A stretch of DNA of 64,000 bases from CBDCFT01 sp965216365 (lineage in GTDB: Bacteria > Pseudomonadota > Gammaproteobacteria > Arenicellales > CBDCFT01): the NCBI GenBank assembly GCA_965216365.1, contig CBDCFT010000065.1, positions 40,234 to 104,233 on the forward strand. The letters run 5' to 3'. Made by a program: the position numbers and the translations under genes. This document shows positions 1 through 8,311 of the stretch, piece by piece. Numbering within the stretch: position 1 is the stretch's first letter; each line of letters starts with the position of its first letter. The notes beneath the pieces were generated by a model, which saw only the letters and a program-made list of their open reading frames with translations, had not been told where the DNA came from and did no database searches.

Positions 1-349
1 GGGAAGCCCTTTTTTTGGTTCCCGCTTCCGTTAGTGAGAGAAGTCCATTGTCAAATTCAAATACAGCACTACAGCGTTTCCCCGGTCGCTTGCTGTCGGG
101 ATTGTGCCAATGCAATCGCCCTGCAATCATTAAGTGCAGCACTAACCAATAGTTATCGTCGAATCCAAATGCAATGCGTTTTCCGATTCGGCGCAAACAC
201 TTTACGGGTTTGCTTTCAATTTGGTTGATGGATGGTGCAACGGTTCGCAACAAAAAGGGATTTTGCAGATGAACTCTTTGCAACGTCCGATCGATAACCC
301 GTCGCTCCAGGGCCTCGATATATATCTGAATGTCGGGTAATTCAGGCAA
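1..349 (-). CDS. Fpg/Nei-family DNA glycosylase, 5' part (cut by window edge)
   Basis: The minus strand is open from a TTG at 349 to the window edge, giving 116 residues that begin MPELPDIQIY. The family removes oxidised bases from DNA using the N-terminal proline exposed after Met removal; P2 and E3 are present. The segment HLMIAGRLHW (about residues 75-84) matches the Fpg helix/strand motif, and LTEAGTKKRAS near the edge is typical of a bacterial Fpg-like subgroup distinct from classical mutM (a separate mutM is at 58716). The start was chosen because only it places Pro directly after Met. It lies 12 nt downstream of the HtrA-like pseudoprotease gene on the same strand, so the two are probably co-transcribed. 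The C-terminal H2TH and zinc-finger parts lie outside the window. Family call is firm; substrate is not known. Confidence 0.8.
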   Translation of the reverse strand, partial: MPELPDIQIYIEALERRVIDRTLQRVHLQNPFLLRTVAPSINQIESKPVKCLRRIGKRIAFGFDDNYWLVLHLMIAGRLHWHNPDSKRPGKRCSAVFEFDNGLLSLTEAGTKKRAS

Positions 350-361
350 GCAGGAATTCAG

Positions 362-1303
362 CTAGTGAATGTTGTGACTCTTTAATAAAGTGTTTCTATC
401 CACTGACTTTATTGTTGCCGTGTGTGTTTCCTTGTTTCGTAAAAACGTAACCGGTATCTCAATTCCCGCTTCACCTAAACCCCAAACGCAACGAAACATG
501 TCCGCCAGCGCACTGACGGGGCGACCGTCAATTTCCATCACAATATCGCCAGCGGTTATTCCGGCTTGCGCGGCCGGCCCGTTGTCATACACGCCGCCGA
601 CCACCAGGGTCGATTGATTTTCCTGAACAAACCAGCCGAGCCACGGCCTTGCCGGTTTATTCTGCTGTCCATAAGTCTGCAATTCCTCCAAAATCGGTCG
701 CAGTAAATCAATAGGCACGAACATATTGGCGCTCTCCACTTCACCATCCTGGTCTATGGTTTGCAAGGCGATGGAGCCGATGCCACACAACGAGCCGCTG
801 TCGTCGAATAATCCCGCGCCGCCCCAGTTCGGGTGAGCAGGGGATGTGAAAATGGCCTCTTCCAGTAAATACTCCCAGTGTCCGGCAAATTCCCGCTTCG
901 CAATCACTTCAGCGGTAATGACCTGATCGTTGCCGCCAGAGCCTGCAACGATAACACGTTCCGATACCTGTAATCCCATTGACGATCCCATCGGTGCGAC
1001 GGGAAGATCGATATTGCTCAGTGCCTGTACTAATCCAAATCCGGTTTCCTGGTCATAAGCAACTACGTAACCCGGGATGGCTCGTGCGTTGCGATCGATA
1101 ATCCAGACGGACTCGGCTTCGGTAACAAGATAACCTATGGTGGCGATTAAACCTCTACCAATAATGACGCCATGCCCGGAACGTTCCGTGCCGAGAATTG
1201 GAGCGGTTAGGGCATCTTCAGGAATAGTAGTGCGCAAAGACACCACCGATCGCAAGATCGTGTCGAGATCGAATTGTGGGTTAGTGAAACCGGTTACTGG
1301 CAT
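362..1303 (-). CDS. HtrA-like PDZ protein lacking the catalytic triad (pseudoprotease)
   Basis: 313 residues with a trypsin-like fold region (about 15-200) followed by a PDZ domain (about 218-305, starting WLGWFVQENQ). The HtrA landmarks align but the catalytic residues are gone: the TNxHVV-type His is Tyr58 (TIGYLV), the TDLA-type Asp is Gly88 (ETGFGLV), and the GNSGGP Ser is Gly161 (NWGGAGLF). No signal peptide or membrane segment is visible, so it may be cytoplasmic. It lies 49 nt downstream of a complete FHA-membrane serine protease and 12 nt upstream of an Fpg-like gene on the same strand. A binding or scaffold role beside the active protease is an inference. Family membership is well supported; loss of activity is inferred from residues only. 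Confidence 0.85.
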   Translation of the reverse strand: MPVTGFTNPQFDLDTILRSVVSLRTTIPEDALTAPILGTERSGHGVIIGRGLIATIGYLVTEAESVWIIDRNARAIPGYVVAYDQETGFGLVQALSNIDLPVAPMGSSMGLQVSERVIVAGSGGNDQVITAEVIAKREFAGHWEYLLEEAIFTSPAHPNWGGAGLFDDSGSLCGIGSIALQTIDQDGEVESANMFVPIDLLRPILEELQTYGQQNKPARPWLGWFVQENQSTLVVGGVYDNGPAAQAGITAGDIVMEIDGRPVSALADMFRCVWGLGEAGIEIPVTFLRNKETHTATIKSVDRNTLLKSHNIH

Positions 1304-1352
1304 TTCGTCATTATAAAACAGCTTTGAACCGGGGTTCGTTTAGACGCAATGT

Positions 1353-2942
1353 TTATTCGGTAATTTCAATTTCCAGCATTTGCATTAATTCATGCGCATG
1401 TTGAATTGGTACGCCAAGGTTTGAACCGCCAAACTCCGGGATAATGGCAGCGTTTATCGCGGCGACATTGCCGTTCAATTTAAGTACGGGGCCACCGCTG
1501 CCGCCTTGGGTGGTCTCTGCATCGTATACTATGGCATCATTGGTCACTTGTCCGATAATTCCGCGGCTCGCGAGTGGCGTAATTAGACCGTTTTCAGCGA
1601 GTGCCTGAGCGACATCCCAAAAATCGAGTTCATCACTCTCACCAAGATTCTCGACAAAGCTTTCGCCGGCGCGGGCGAGCAGGGCGCGAATTCCGGTCGG
1701 GTAACCCATTACGATAACTTCGTCGCCTGCTTGTGGAGTAGTGGAAGACAATACGAGCGGATCACGTAATTTTGCTGCCTGTGAACAACGCATAACGGCG
1801 ATATCGAATTTTTCACTCACACCGACTAATTCAATATCAAATGACTCGGCTTGATCGGACAGATAGCCGATCAAGCGACGTTGTACCGGCACCAAACCTA
1901 GCTGTTGGATGCCGGTTGCGTCGTCATCTTTTTCCCATGGAAATGCGACATGCCGATTAGTCAACAGGATGCCGTTTGGCGCGGCGATAAAAGCAGAGCC
2001 GGTGTAGGTGGCTTCCACTAACGGGCCTTCGCCTTTGAGCGTAATGAGTGGCCGTCCGCCGGGCAGGCGTAAAGGCTCACCGTCAGAGTCGAGTGTTAAC
2101 CGCAAGGGCTTTCCACTCTCTGGATCTTCAAATCCAAAACTGCCAAGAATAAATACGACCGACGGTGCGGTATTTGCAATGACATTTTTTGCCGCTGCCG
2201 AACGAATCTCTAAGGCAGTGACGCGTTCTTCGGCCGCGGTTAGGCCTTGTTCAATGTCCGATCGCACTGCTTCGAGTTCTTCCCGTGTTAACGCCTCTTG
2301 CTCGGCTCGTTCCAATAGTTGAGCCAAACCTTGTACACGTTCTTGTTCTTGTGCCAGACGTTGTTCCAGGTCGGTGGCTTGGCGTGTGATCGAAACAATG
2401 ATTGTACTTAAGGCCGCCAAGGCTATAACGACGCCAATGCGAAACCATAGTGACGTTTTTGTCACCAGCTCACTACCAAGACCGGCAAATAATGCCGGCA
2501 TTTGACGCCAGACAGGCCGGCCATCACGCCGTGCGTAGTCGACGCAATCAACAAAAACGTCCGCTACGGATTTATACACTTGCGCGCCTGCAGGATAAAG
2601 TCGAAAGCGCAGCACCGGTCCGTGTTCGACTTCGATTAAATCACCACTGGCTAATAACTGATTCTTGGTTTTTTCGCCGTTTATCCATATGGCGTGCTCA
2701 GCTCTGGTTTCGATCTCGTAACTTTCGCGCGAACGATGGAGTACGGCGACAAGGTTATCCGGTGCGGATTCGTCAGGCTCGATAAACTTGATGCCATTGT
2801 CAATGCTCTCAATCCAAAGTGTCTTGCCGCTTAACTTTTCCGTTTGCCCACGTCGTGGTCCGGACAAATGAACAATGGCCGCGATCTTTCCAATCTCATC
2901 TTCAGGTGATTGCACGGCCGGGTCGTTTTCTTCGACGGACAT
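1353..2942 (-). CDS. FHA-domain, membrane-anchored trypsin-like serine protease
   Basis: 529 residues. Residues about 20-117 resemble a forkhead-associated (phosphothreonine-binding) beta-sandwich, with the tail pattern WINGEKTKNQLLASGDLIEV. A hydrophobic segment at about 165-185 is a likely single membrane span, followed by a charged coiled coil (about 187-255). A trypsin-like domain fills 256-529 with an intact triad: His331 (LLTNRHV), Asp380 (EKFDIAV) and Ser482 (TQGGSGGPV). The layout suggests a cytoplasmic sensor coupled to a periplasmic protease. It heads a minus-strand run with the triad-less paralogous protein at 362-1303 and the Fpg-like gene. The FHA assignment is weaker than the protease one because the classical FHA Arg and Ser were not placed with certainty. 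Substrate unknown. Confidence 0.85.
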   Translation of the reverse strand: MSVEENDPAVQSPEDEIGKIAAIVHLSGPRRGQTEKLSGKTLWIESIDNGIKFIEPDESAPDNLVAVLHRSRESYEIETRAEHAIWINGEKTKNQLLASGDLIEVEHGPVLRFRLYPAGAQVYKSVADVFVDCVDYARRDGRPVWRQMPALFAGLGSELVTKTSLWFRIGVVIALAALSTIIVSITRQATDLEQRLAQEQERVQGLAQLLERAEQEALTREELEAVRSDIEQGLTAAEERVTALEIRSAAAKNVIANTAPSVVFILGSFGFEDPESGKPLRLTLDSDGEPLRLPGGRPLITLKGEGPLVEATYTGSAFIAAPNGILLTNRHVAFPWEKDDDATGIQQLGLVPVQRRLIGYLSDQAESFDIELVGVSEKFDIAVMRCSQAAKLRDPLVLSSTTPQAGDEVIVMGYPTGIRALLARAGESFVENLGESDELDFWDVAQALAENGLITPLASRGIIGQVTNDAIVYDAETTQGGSGGPVLKLNGNVAAINAAIIPEFGGSNLGVPIQHAHELMQMLEIEITE

Positions 2943-2978
2943 TGTATTATCGCGTTTAGTTAATCGTATTGAGTTTAC

Positions 2979-3641
2979 TTAGCTCACGAGTGGTGAGAGC
3001 CGGTAAACGGATTCGATCAATGACGTTAAACCTTTTTCTTTAAATCGCGGCACCTTGTCGAGTATTTCGTTTCTGCGTAGCTGAACAACTTGTTGCCAGG
3101 TTTCATACAAGTCTTTTACTTCATCGCCTGTAACGGAAAAAGGCGGGCCATTCATTTCGTGTTGTGGATATTCGAGAATAATCAGCAAAGTCTCGGCTTT
3201 ATCGGGTAATATTTTTTCCAAGTGTTCGACGTAACGATTGCGCATTTCCTGCGGAAAGGCAATTAAAGACGCCCTGTCATAGACGGCATCCGCGAGTTCT
3301 AGGTGTCGTGTTTTTAAATGAAAGAAATCACCACATAAGATTTCGATGTTGTCAGATTGCCAAATCTCGAATCCGTTTCTATTTGTTGTTGCGGGTTTTA
3401 GATTATTTTCGTCAAAGAAATCTTTAATAGCGATGGAACTCAATTCGATACCGATGACACGAAAGCCATTTTGTGCCAGCCATAACATATCCAGGGTTTT
3501 TCCGCACAACGGTACGAAAACCGTTGCACCTTTTTTTAGATGAAAATCCGGCCAGTATTTTTGTAAAAGCGGATTAATGTCGTTTTGATGAAACGCGATT
3601 TCATTGTTTTTCCAACGTTCGTGCCAAAAGTTGTCCTGCAT
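2979..3641 (-). CDS. tpm: Thiopurine S-methyltransferase family protein
   Basis: 220 residues, the usual size of bacterial TPMT. It opens MQDNFWHERW, and has FVPLCGKTLDMLWLA (about residues 42-56), the family's SAM-binding motif I region, then IGIELS and VYDRASLIAFP, all characteristic of TPMT. Members transfer methyl groups from SAM to thiopurines and, in bacteria, to selenium or tellurium compounds. The sequence cannot say which substrate is used. It is followed 36 nt downstream by the FHA-protease gene on the same strand. Confidence 0.9.
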   Translation of the reverse strand: MQDNFWHERWKNNEIAFHQNDINPLLQKYWPDFHLKKGATVFVPLCGKTLDMLWLAQNGFRVIGIELSSIAIKDFFDENNLKPATTNRNGFEIWQSDNIEILCGDFFHLKTRHLELADAVYDRASLIAFPQEMRNRYVEHLEKILPDKAETLLIILEYPQHEMNGPPFSVTGDEVKDLYETWQQVVQLRRNEILDKVPRFKEKGLTSLIESVYRLSPLVS

Positions 3642-3773
3642 GGAGTTACAGCACCTTTCGGTGGTTTTTCGGTATTTGACAATGTTAACGATTGTAATGT
3701 TTTTCGCACATTTAGGGCCTTGTTAATCAAACTCCCCGCAAATCCATAGTGCAAGCCAATTTTCGTCTAACCA

Positions 3774-3800
3774 TGTGAATAATCACACATTTTTTGTGTG
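3774..3800. promoter_or_regulatory. Two adjacent inverted repeats upstream of the 3942 gene
   Basis: TGTGA-ATAA-TCACA (3774-3787) overlaps a second palindrome, CACACA-N5-TGTGTG (3784-3800). They end 12 nt before the -35 hexamer of the promoter below. The first resembles a CRP half-site pair but its spacer is 4, not 6, so a CRP call is not justified. Binding protein unknown. Confidence 0.35.
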
Positions 3801-3811
3801 ACCTATTGATT

Positions 3812-3839
3812 TTGGTTAACCGTGGCGAGAAGTTATAAT
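3812..3839 (+). promoter_or_regulatory. Sigma-70-type promoter for the 3942 gene
   Basis: TTGGTT (3812-3817) and TATAAT (3834-3839) with a 16-nt spacer. A consensus -10 box sits about 100 nt upstream of the chosen GTG start. Confidence 0.5.
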
Positions 3840-3941
3840 AACTCTGGGTTCCGTTTTGACGGGGAAACGCGACAATTGTATTTGTCCGGGTCAAAACGGT
3901 TTGGCGTTGTGAATTCAGCAATTTTGCTGAGGGGGTTTATT

Positions 3942-4487
3942 GTGAAACGATTTAATGGTTCTTCGTGGTGGGATCTCGGATTTCTTTGCTTGATTTTGGT
4001 GTCGTCGTTCAGTCACGCTGCACTGCGCAGTGACGTGCAAGATGCACGGGTAAAATCGGATATTGCCATGTTAGCGGACAAACCGGATTTGTTCTTGCGT
4101 TCGGCAAGTTTTTCACTGGCCGACGAATGTACACCGGCTAATCCGGTCCTGTATGTAACGGTGGAAATAGCGAATCTGGGAAAAAATCCTGATTTGTTAA
4201 AAACCCGTGGCAGTTTTATTTATGCGGTCAACTCGCGCATGAAACACTGGGGCAACGGTGTGTTAGTGCCCACGATTCTACAAGGCGGAACCGAGTCGGT
4301 GACGTTTCCTATCTATTTTTACGGCCCATCGCCGGAGTTTATGCCCGGTATGCACCGGTTTGTCGTCGGCGTGTCTTTAGGCAAAGGAATCGAAGAAGCC
4401 GATTACGACAACAATCGATTTGGCCCGATTATGGTGGAATTACCTATCGATTTTTGTGAAACCGGTCTGGAGTTGAAATCGGGTTAA
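3942..4487 (+). CDS. Exported protein with a CARDB/APHP-like beta domain, function unknown
   Basis: The frame is open from 3822, but GTG at 3942 is preferred: it follows GAGGGGG at a good distance and starts a signal peptide (VKRFNGSSWWDLGF, hydrophobic core, SHA cleavage site). That gives 181 residues. The mature part has alternating strands with VTVEIANLGKNPD and EADYDNNRFGP, the pattern of CARDB/APHP-type immunoglobulin-like domains that bind proteins or cell-surface sugars. Cys residues near 51 and 175 of the chosen protein could pair in the periplasm. It is transcribed alone, from a consensus-like promoter, and ends at a strong hairpin. Confidence 0.65.
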   Translation: MKRFNGSSWWDLGFLCLILVSSFSHAALRSDVQDARVKSDIAMLADKPDLFLRSASFSLADECTPANPVLYVTVEIANLGKNPDLLKTRGSFIYAVNSRMKHWGNGVLVPTILQGGTESVTFPIYFYGPSPEFMPGMHRFVVGVSLGKGIEEADYDNNRFGPIMVELPIDFCETGLELKSG

Positions 4488-4496
4488 AAACCATGC

Positions 4497-4523
4497 AGTG
4501 ACACTAACGCTATTAGTGTCACT
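4497..4523. terminator. Bidirectional hairpin between convergent genes
   Basis: AGTGACACTAA (4497-4507) pairs with TTAGTGTCACT (4513-4523): an 11-bp perfect stem with a 5-nt loop. It sits between the exported-protein gene (plus) and the 65-aa gene (minus). There is no clear U-run, so efficiency is uncertain. Confidence 0.6.
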
Positions 4524-4536
4524 AAGTTCACTTCGC

Positions 4537-4734
4537 TTAATGCTTAACCGCGACCAATACCACGCCAAGGTTTTGTTCCAGGGACTGTAATTCAGCTAAC
4601 TCGGACGCATCCAACTTGTCGGCGTCGTTTTCTATCTTATCGAAGGCGATTAGTGTTTTGCCCAGTTTACCTTCGAGTCGTTTGATCGCGTCCAGCGCAG
4701 GTGAATCGATTTGATTTGAAATGCTGTAGAGCAT
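4537..4734 (-). CDS. Small conserved-looking helical protein, function unknown
   Basis: 65 residues, starting MLYSISNQIDSPALDAIKRL, with two predicted amphipathic helices and many Asp, Glu and Leu. The ATG is preceded by a good GGAGG at the right spacing, the stop is close to a hairpin, and codon use looks normal, so it is probably real. It has no signal peptide or membrane segment. I do not recognise the family with confidence. Confidence 0.6.
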   Translation of the reverse strand: MLYSISNQIDSPALDAIKRLEGKLGKTLIAFDKIENDADKLDASELAELQSLEQNLGVVLVAVKH

Positions 4735-4842
4735 GTGAGTTCCTCCGTGATGGATAACGGATATCCATGATAGTGCTTTTGCGAGTGGGATTGAATAGGG
4801 ACAAAACTCTTTGATTTCAAAGGTAAGTTTCAGTTATTTTCG

Positions 4843-6429
4843 TTACCCGTTGCGGGCTACAAACTTCATAGCTTGGAATACGGTGCGTTGTACCTGCTTA
4901 CGTTTTATCGGTGAATTCAGAAAACGATTAATCGATGCATTTAAATGCCGCTGAACATCTTCCGGCAAGTCGTTGCTGGATTCTTCACGTGCCGCCAGTA
5001 TTGTTTTCAACCGATGAGCGGATACGATGAACTCATCCATACCGTGATCGAATAATTTTTCAATCTCAGCCTGGTAGAAATGATTGGCCCCGCCAACACG
5101 CCAATTCATCAAGTCAGCCTGCGGCTCCGTGAACGCAGCATTGCGCCCGCAAAAACAGGACATTTGCAACAAGCCCGCCGGCCACAGTTCGGGATAACGC
5201 GAACAAATTTTATTTACCGCGTTAGCGAAGGTGATGCCATGGGTAAAGCTCAGCCATCCGATATTATCGGATATGGGGATGTCGGTTTTATTTTGCTGGT
5301 GAATGTCAAATGCAAGCAGACTCCAGGCATTCGATCCGAGCAAAGCATGGTACAACCGCTGGGTCTCGGTTTTTGCATAAGATGCAGTCAGTGCCAGTGA
5401 TTTTGCAATGCTCAGTTTGCGCCACTCCTGCATCTGTGGAACGACGCGGGATTCGGGTACGTTGCCCCAGTCACTGAGTGTTTTCTGGTAGTCCCTGAAC
5501 TCCGGAATTTGATCTTCGCGAATGGCATAGGTAAAACTTCGCGTGAGACTGAGCAATAGTGGTGCGGTCACGCGTTTGTCCAGTCGTTCTATCAGGTATT
5601 TTGCCTTGGTTAAGTAAATCAACGAATGACCAAAGTCGTTGTAGTGAGCGAGCGCGGCACGCGCAAATACCGGTTCAAGTTTATCGAACGGTATATCCTC
5701 TTTAAGTGCGCCACGAACCAAAGCAATAGCGCGTTTGTGATTTTGTTGCTCTATTGCACTTAAAAATTTATCGTCGTCGAAAGATTCGGCTCTTTTAGCA
5801 AAGGGATACCGTTTTTCACGTAAAACATCATCGGCAATGTGTGCGACACTTTCCAATATGCACGCCATTTGTTTTGCTGGGTTGTCCTTATATTCGTCGT
5901 GTAATGTCAGCCAATCGGCGCTGGCTGCGTAAGCATGAGTCCAGCCAAATTCCATACGATCAAACGACCATTCGATGGCGTTAATTAATCCTTCCGTTGG
6001 ATCGCAACCGATTTGCTGCAGGCGGGCCAGCTCCCGTGCCATGCGATCGTAAGCGTTGTCATCGAAAGCTTCGCGCAGATTACTGAGAATACGGGCGCGT
6101 TGTTCATCGACGGGCGGATCGGACAAATCAATCCATACGTGATCATCTCTGACCTCGACGGGATAAATTCGCAACTGATCGCCACCGTAAAGATTGCTGC
6201 CATCTTTAAGATCAAATTTCCAATTGTGCCAGTGACAGGTCAGAATGCACTCGCCATTGAGTTCGCCTTCACTCAGCGGATAACCTTCATGCGGACAGCG
6301 GTTGTTGCAGGCATGGACGGCATCGTTCGAATGAAAAATAACAATTTGTCGGCCGTCATGACGCACGATAACACGCGACTTTTGTTTCAATTCATCCAGC
6401 GTTGCCGCTTTGATCCAGGTGTTGTCCAT
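4843..6429 (-). CDS. Rieske [2Fe-2S] domain fused to a large helical domain
   Basis: 528 residues. The N-terminal ~105 residues are a Rieske ferredoxin-type domain with both cluster motifs: Cys45-Pro-His47 and Cys65-His-Trp-His68. Residues about 110-528 are a long, mostly helical domain rich in conserved-looking His, Trp and Tyr (for example THAYAASADWL, HYNDFGHSLIYL, SFTHGITFANAV, CFCGRNAAF). The C-terminal part is not the alpha-subunit fold of ring-hydroxylating oxygenases: I see no mononuclear iron facial triad of that family. The arrangement suggests an electron-transfer module feeding a second redox or cofactor-binding domain in one chain. Transcribed alone. The helical domain is not recognised. 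Confidence 0.8.
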   Translation of the reverse strand: MDNTWIKAATLDELKQKSRVIVRHDGRQIVIFHSNDAVHACNNRCPHEGYPLSEGELNGECILTCHWHNWKFDLKDGSNLYGGDQLRIYPVEVRDDHVWIDLSDPPVDEQRARILSNLREAFDDNAYDRMARELARLQQIGCDPTEGLINAIEWSFDRMEFGWTHAYAASADWLTLHDEYKDNPAKQMACILESVAHIADDVLREKRYPFAKRAESFDDDKFLSAIEQQNHKRAIALVRGALKEDIPFDKLEPVFARAALAHYNDFGHSLIYLTKAKYLIERLDKRVTAPLLLSLTRSFTYAIREDQIPEFRDYQKTLSDWGNVPESRVVPQMQEWRKLSIAKSLALTASYAKTETQRLYHALLGSNAWSLLAFDIHQQNKTDIPISDNIGWLSFTHGITFANAVNKICSRYPELWPAGLLQMSCFCGRNAAFTEPQADLMNWRVGGANHFYQAEIEKLFDHGMDEFIVSAHRLKTILAAREESSNDLPEDVQRHLNASINRFLNSPIKRKQVQRTVFQAMKFVARNG

Positions 6430-6496
6430 TAAATTATCAGATTTGACAATAACGGCTAGATTTTACCGTGTTGTTCGCGTGTAAATCGAATCCGTA

Positions 6497-7396
6497 TTAG
6501 CGCGTCACTTCAGGGCTTGCGGGTTTATATCGTGTTGCTTTTAAATCCCGATAGGTATAAATCGCCAGCGCAATGAGAACCAGTGCACCCCCGGCAACGG
6601 TACGCAGTCCGGGGAACTCACCGACGATAAGCCACACCCAGATTGGTCCCAATACGGTTTCCATCACTCCAATCAACGTCGCCTGGGCGGCGGGAATGTG
6701 GCGCGCCCCGGCCATGAATATGACGCTGGCTACACCGTATTCGACAATGCCGAAAAACGCGATATACCCCAAATCGACAGCGGCATTGCCCCAAATTGTG
6801 GCGAAGGGAAACGCGAATGTGGCGGCCATCGCTGCGGCAAGAATAACGGCGGGCATCATGCGAATTTCCGGATGTTTACGAATAATGACTACAGGCACGG
6901 CGAACAGGATGGCGATGCTCAAAGCCATGCCATCGCCAAGCAGCGAGGTCGTTCCGAGCGAGCCGGATACCATTACCGCGATGCCGACGATGCATGCAAT
7001 CATGGCAAACCAGGTGCGCGCTGGAATGTGTTCGCGCAATACTATCCATGCCAACAGTGCCGCCCAGAACGGCGCGGTTGCCAACATGATTAAACCGTTT
7101 GCAACGCTGGTACGGTTTAACGCCAACACAAAAAGAATGGTGTCCGTCGCCAGGCAGACCGCGACAATGACTCCGGGCCAGCCTAACTGACGGAAGTTGC
7201 GCAGAACGGTGCCGGGTTCGCGTATGAAAACGACTAACAATAAAAATGCGATGGCAAAAACGGAGCGCCAGAAAATGACCGTCCACTCGTCGGCCTGAAT
7301 CAGGCGGATCAGCAGGCCGCCGGTGCTCCATAACAAGGCCGCAAACATAACCTGCATTTGGCCTTTGCGATAAAGCGTGTGAGATGACGGGTTCAT
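6497..7396 (-). CDS. EamA/DMT-superfamily transporter (third of a tandem triplet)
   Basis: 299 residues with about ten hydrophobic helices in two EamA repeats (LWSTGGLLIRLIQ near the start; second repeat near residue 155). Members of the drug/metabolite transporter superfamily usually export amino acids, their derivatives or other small metabolites at the inner membrane. It is the last of three consecutive EamA genes on the minus strand (spacing 11 and 1 nt), which looks like one operon made by duplication. The basic C-terminal tail is cytoplasmic. Substrate unknown. Confidence 0.85.
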   Translation of the reverse strand: MNPSSHTLYRKGQMQVMFAALLWSTGGLLIRLIQADEWTVIFWRSVFAIAFLLLVVFIREPGTVLRNFRQLGWPGVIVAVCLATDTILFVLALNRTSVANGLIMLATAPFWAALLAWIVLREHIPARTWFAMIACIVGIAVMVSGSLGTTSLLGDGMALSIAILFAVPVVIIRKHPEIRMMPAVILAAAMAATFAFPFATIWGNAAVDLGYIAFFGIVEYGVASVIFMAGARHIPAAQATLIGVMETVLGPIWVWLIVGEFPGLRTVAGGALVLIALAIYTYRDLKATRYKPASPEVTR

Positions 7397-7407
7397 TTTC
7401 TTCGTTA

Positions 7408-8310
7408 TTATGAGTGACCGGACGATTGCTGTGAAAGTCTGGTCGTTTGTGGTTTGTATTCCTTGCGCAAGTTGTAGTAGTTTGCCAGGAACATCACAAC
7501 GGCACCGGCTAACACCCAGATATCAATGGCTTCGTCATAAAGTAAATAACCTACGATGGCAATGGTCGGTAAGCGCAAAAAATCGATTGGCGATATGGAT
7601 GAAGCGTCGGCGATGCGCAGCGCATTGGTTATGCCCAGATGAGCACTCATACCGGTCACGCCAACGACGATTAGCCATGGTACATCCGCAATCGTTGGTT
7701 GAACCCAGTTAGACAGGGCGAATACCGCACCGAGACCCAGTTGTATCAGAGTCATATAAAATAAAATAGTCACCACGCCTTCGGTTTTTGTCAGGGTTTT
7801 CGTGATAACCGTGGTGCTGGCAAAACACAGCGCGGCGAATAGAACGAGAAACACGCCAGGCTCCAGGGTCATCATTCCGGGGCGCAGAATAATCAACACA
7901 CCGATAAATCCACCGACGACCGCGACGATGCGTGGTTTGCTCAATTTCTCGCCCAGAAACAAAACAGCCAGTATCGCGATCCAAACGGGAACGGTAAATT
8001 CGAGTGCGAACACCTGCGCGAGCGGTAACAAGCCGACACTCGCCACCCATGCACACTGCCCCCAAAAGTGGATCATGTTACGACCGAAATGAACCAGCGG
8101 GCGTTGGGTTCGATACTGTCTTGCGCCGCTAAAAACAATATAGACGGAAAGAATCGCCAGACCGATTGCACTGCGTATGGCCAGAATTTCAAATGCGGAC
8201 ATCGTGTCGATCAACTCACGCGCACCAATCGCCATGCCTACAAACGAAACGATAGTGACACACATCCATAACGATGCTGCGATAATGGGATGGGAAGCAC
8301 GAATGCTCAC
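7408..8310 (-). CDS. EamA/DMT-superfamily transporter (second of triplet)
   Basis: 300 residues with about ten membrane helices in two EamA repeats; GEKLSKPRIVAVVGGFIGVL is the typical connector into the fifth helix. A GTG start is used (MSIRASHP). It starts one base from the stop of the upstream EamA gene and lies 11 nt from the next, so expression is probably coupled. The three copies are clearly different in sequence, so different substrates or a multi-specific export role are both possible. Confidence 0.85.
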   Translation of the reverse strand: MSIRASHPIIAASLWMCVTIVSFVGMAIGARELIDTMSAFEILAIRSAIGLAILSVYIVFSGARQYRTQRPLVHFGRNMIHFWGQCAWVASVGLLPLAQVFALEFTVPVWIAILAVLFLGEKLSKPRIVAVVGGFIGVLIILRPGMMTLEPGVFLVLFAALCFASTTVITKTLTKTEGVVTILFYMTLIQLGLGAVFALSNWVQPTIADVPWLIVVGVTGMSAHLGITNALRIADASSISPIDFLRLPTIAIVGYLLYDEAIDIWVLAGAVVMFLANYYNLRKEYKPQTTRLSQQSSGHS

Positions 8311-8311
8311 G

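Noticed and set aside
34..228. A 64-codon plus-strand frame at the window start.
   Set aside because: It is a shadow of the minus-strand Fpg-like gene, which is open through the whole stretch and has clear family motifs.
3774..3787. CRP site before the 3942 gene.
   Set aside because: The half-sites are right but the spacer is 4 nt rather than 6, so only an unnamed inverted repeat is reported.
6573..7190. A 205-codon plus-strand frame opposite the EamA gene.
   Set aside because: Antisense shadow: low-complexity Ala/Thr/Met composition, no start signal, and the minus strand holds a clear transporter.
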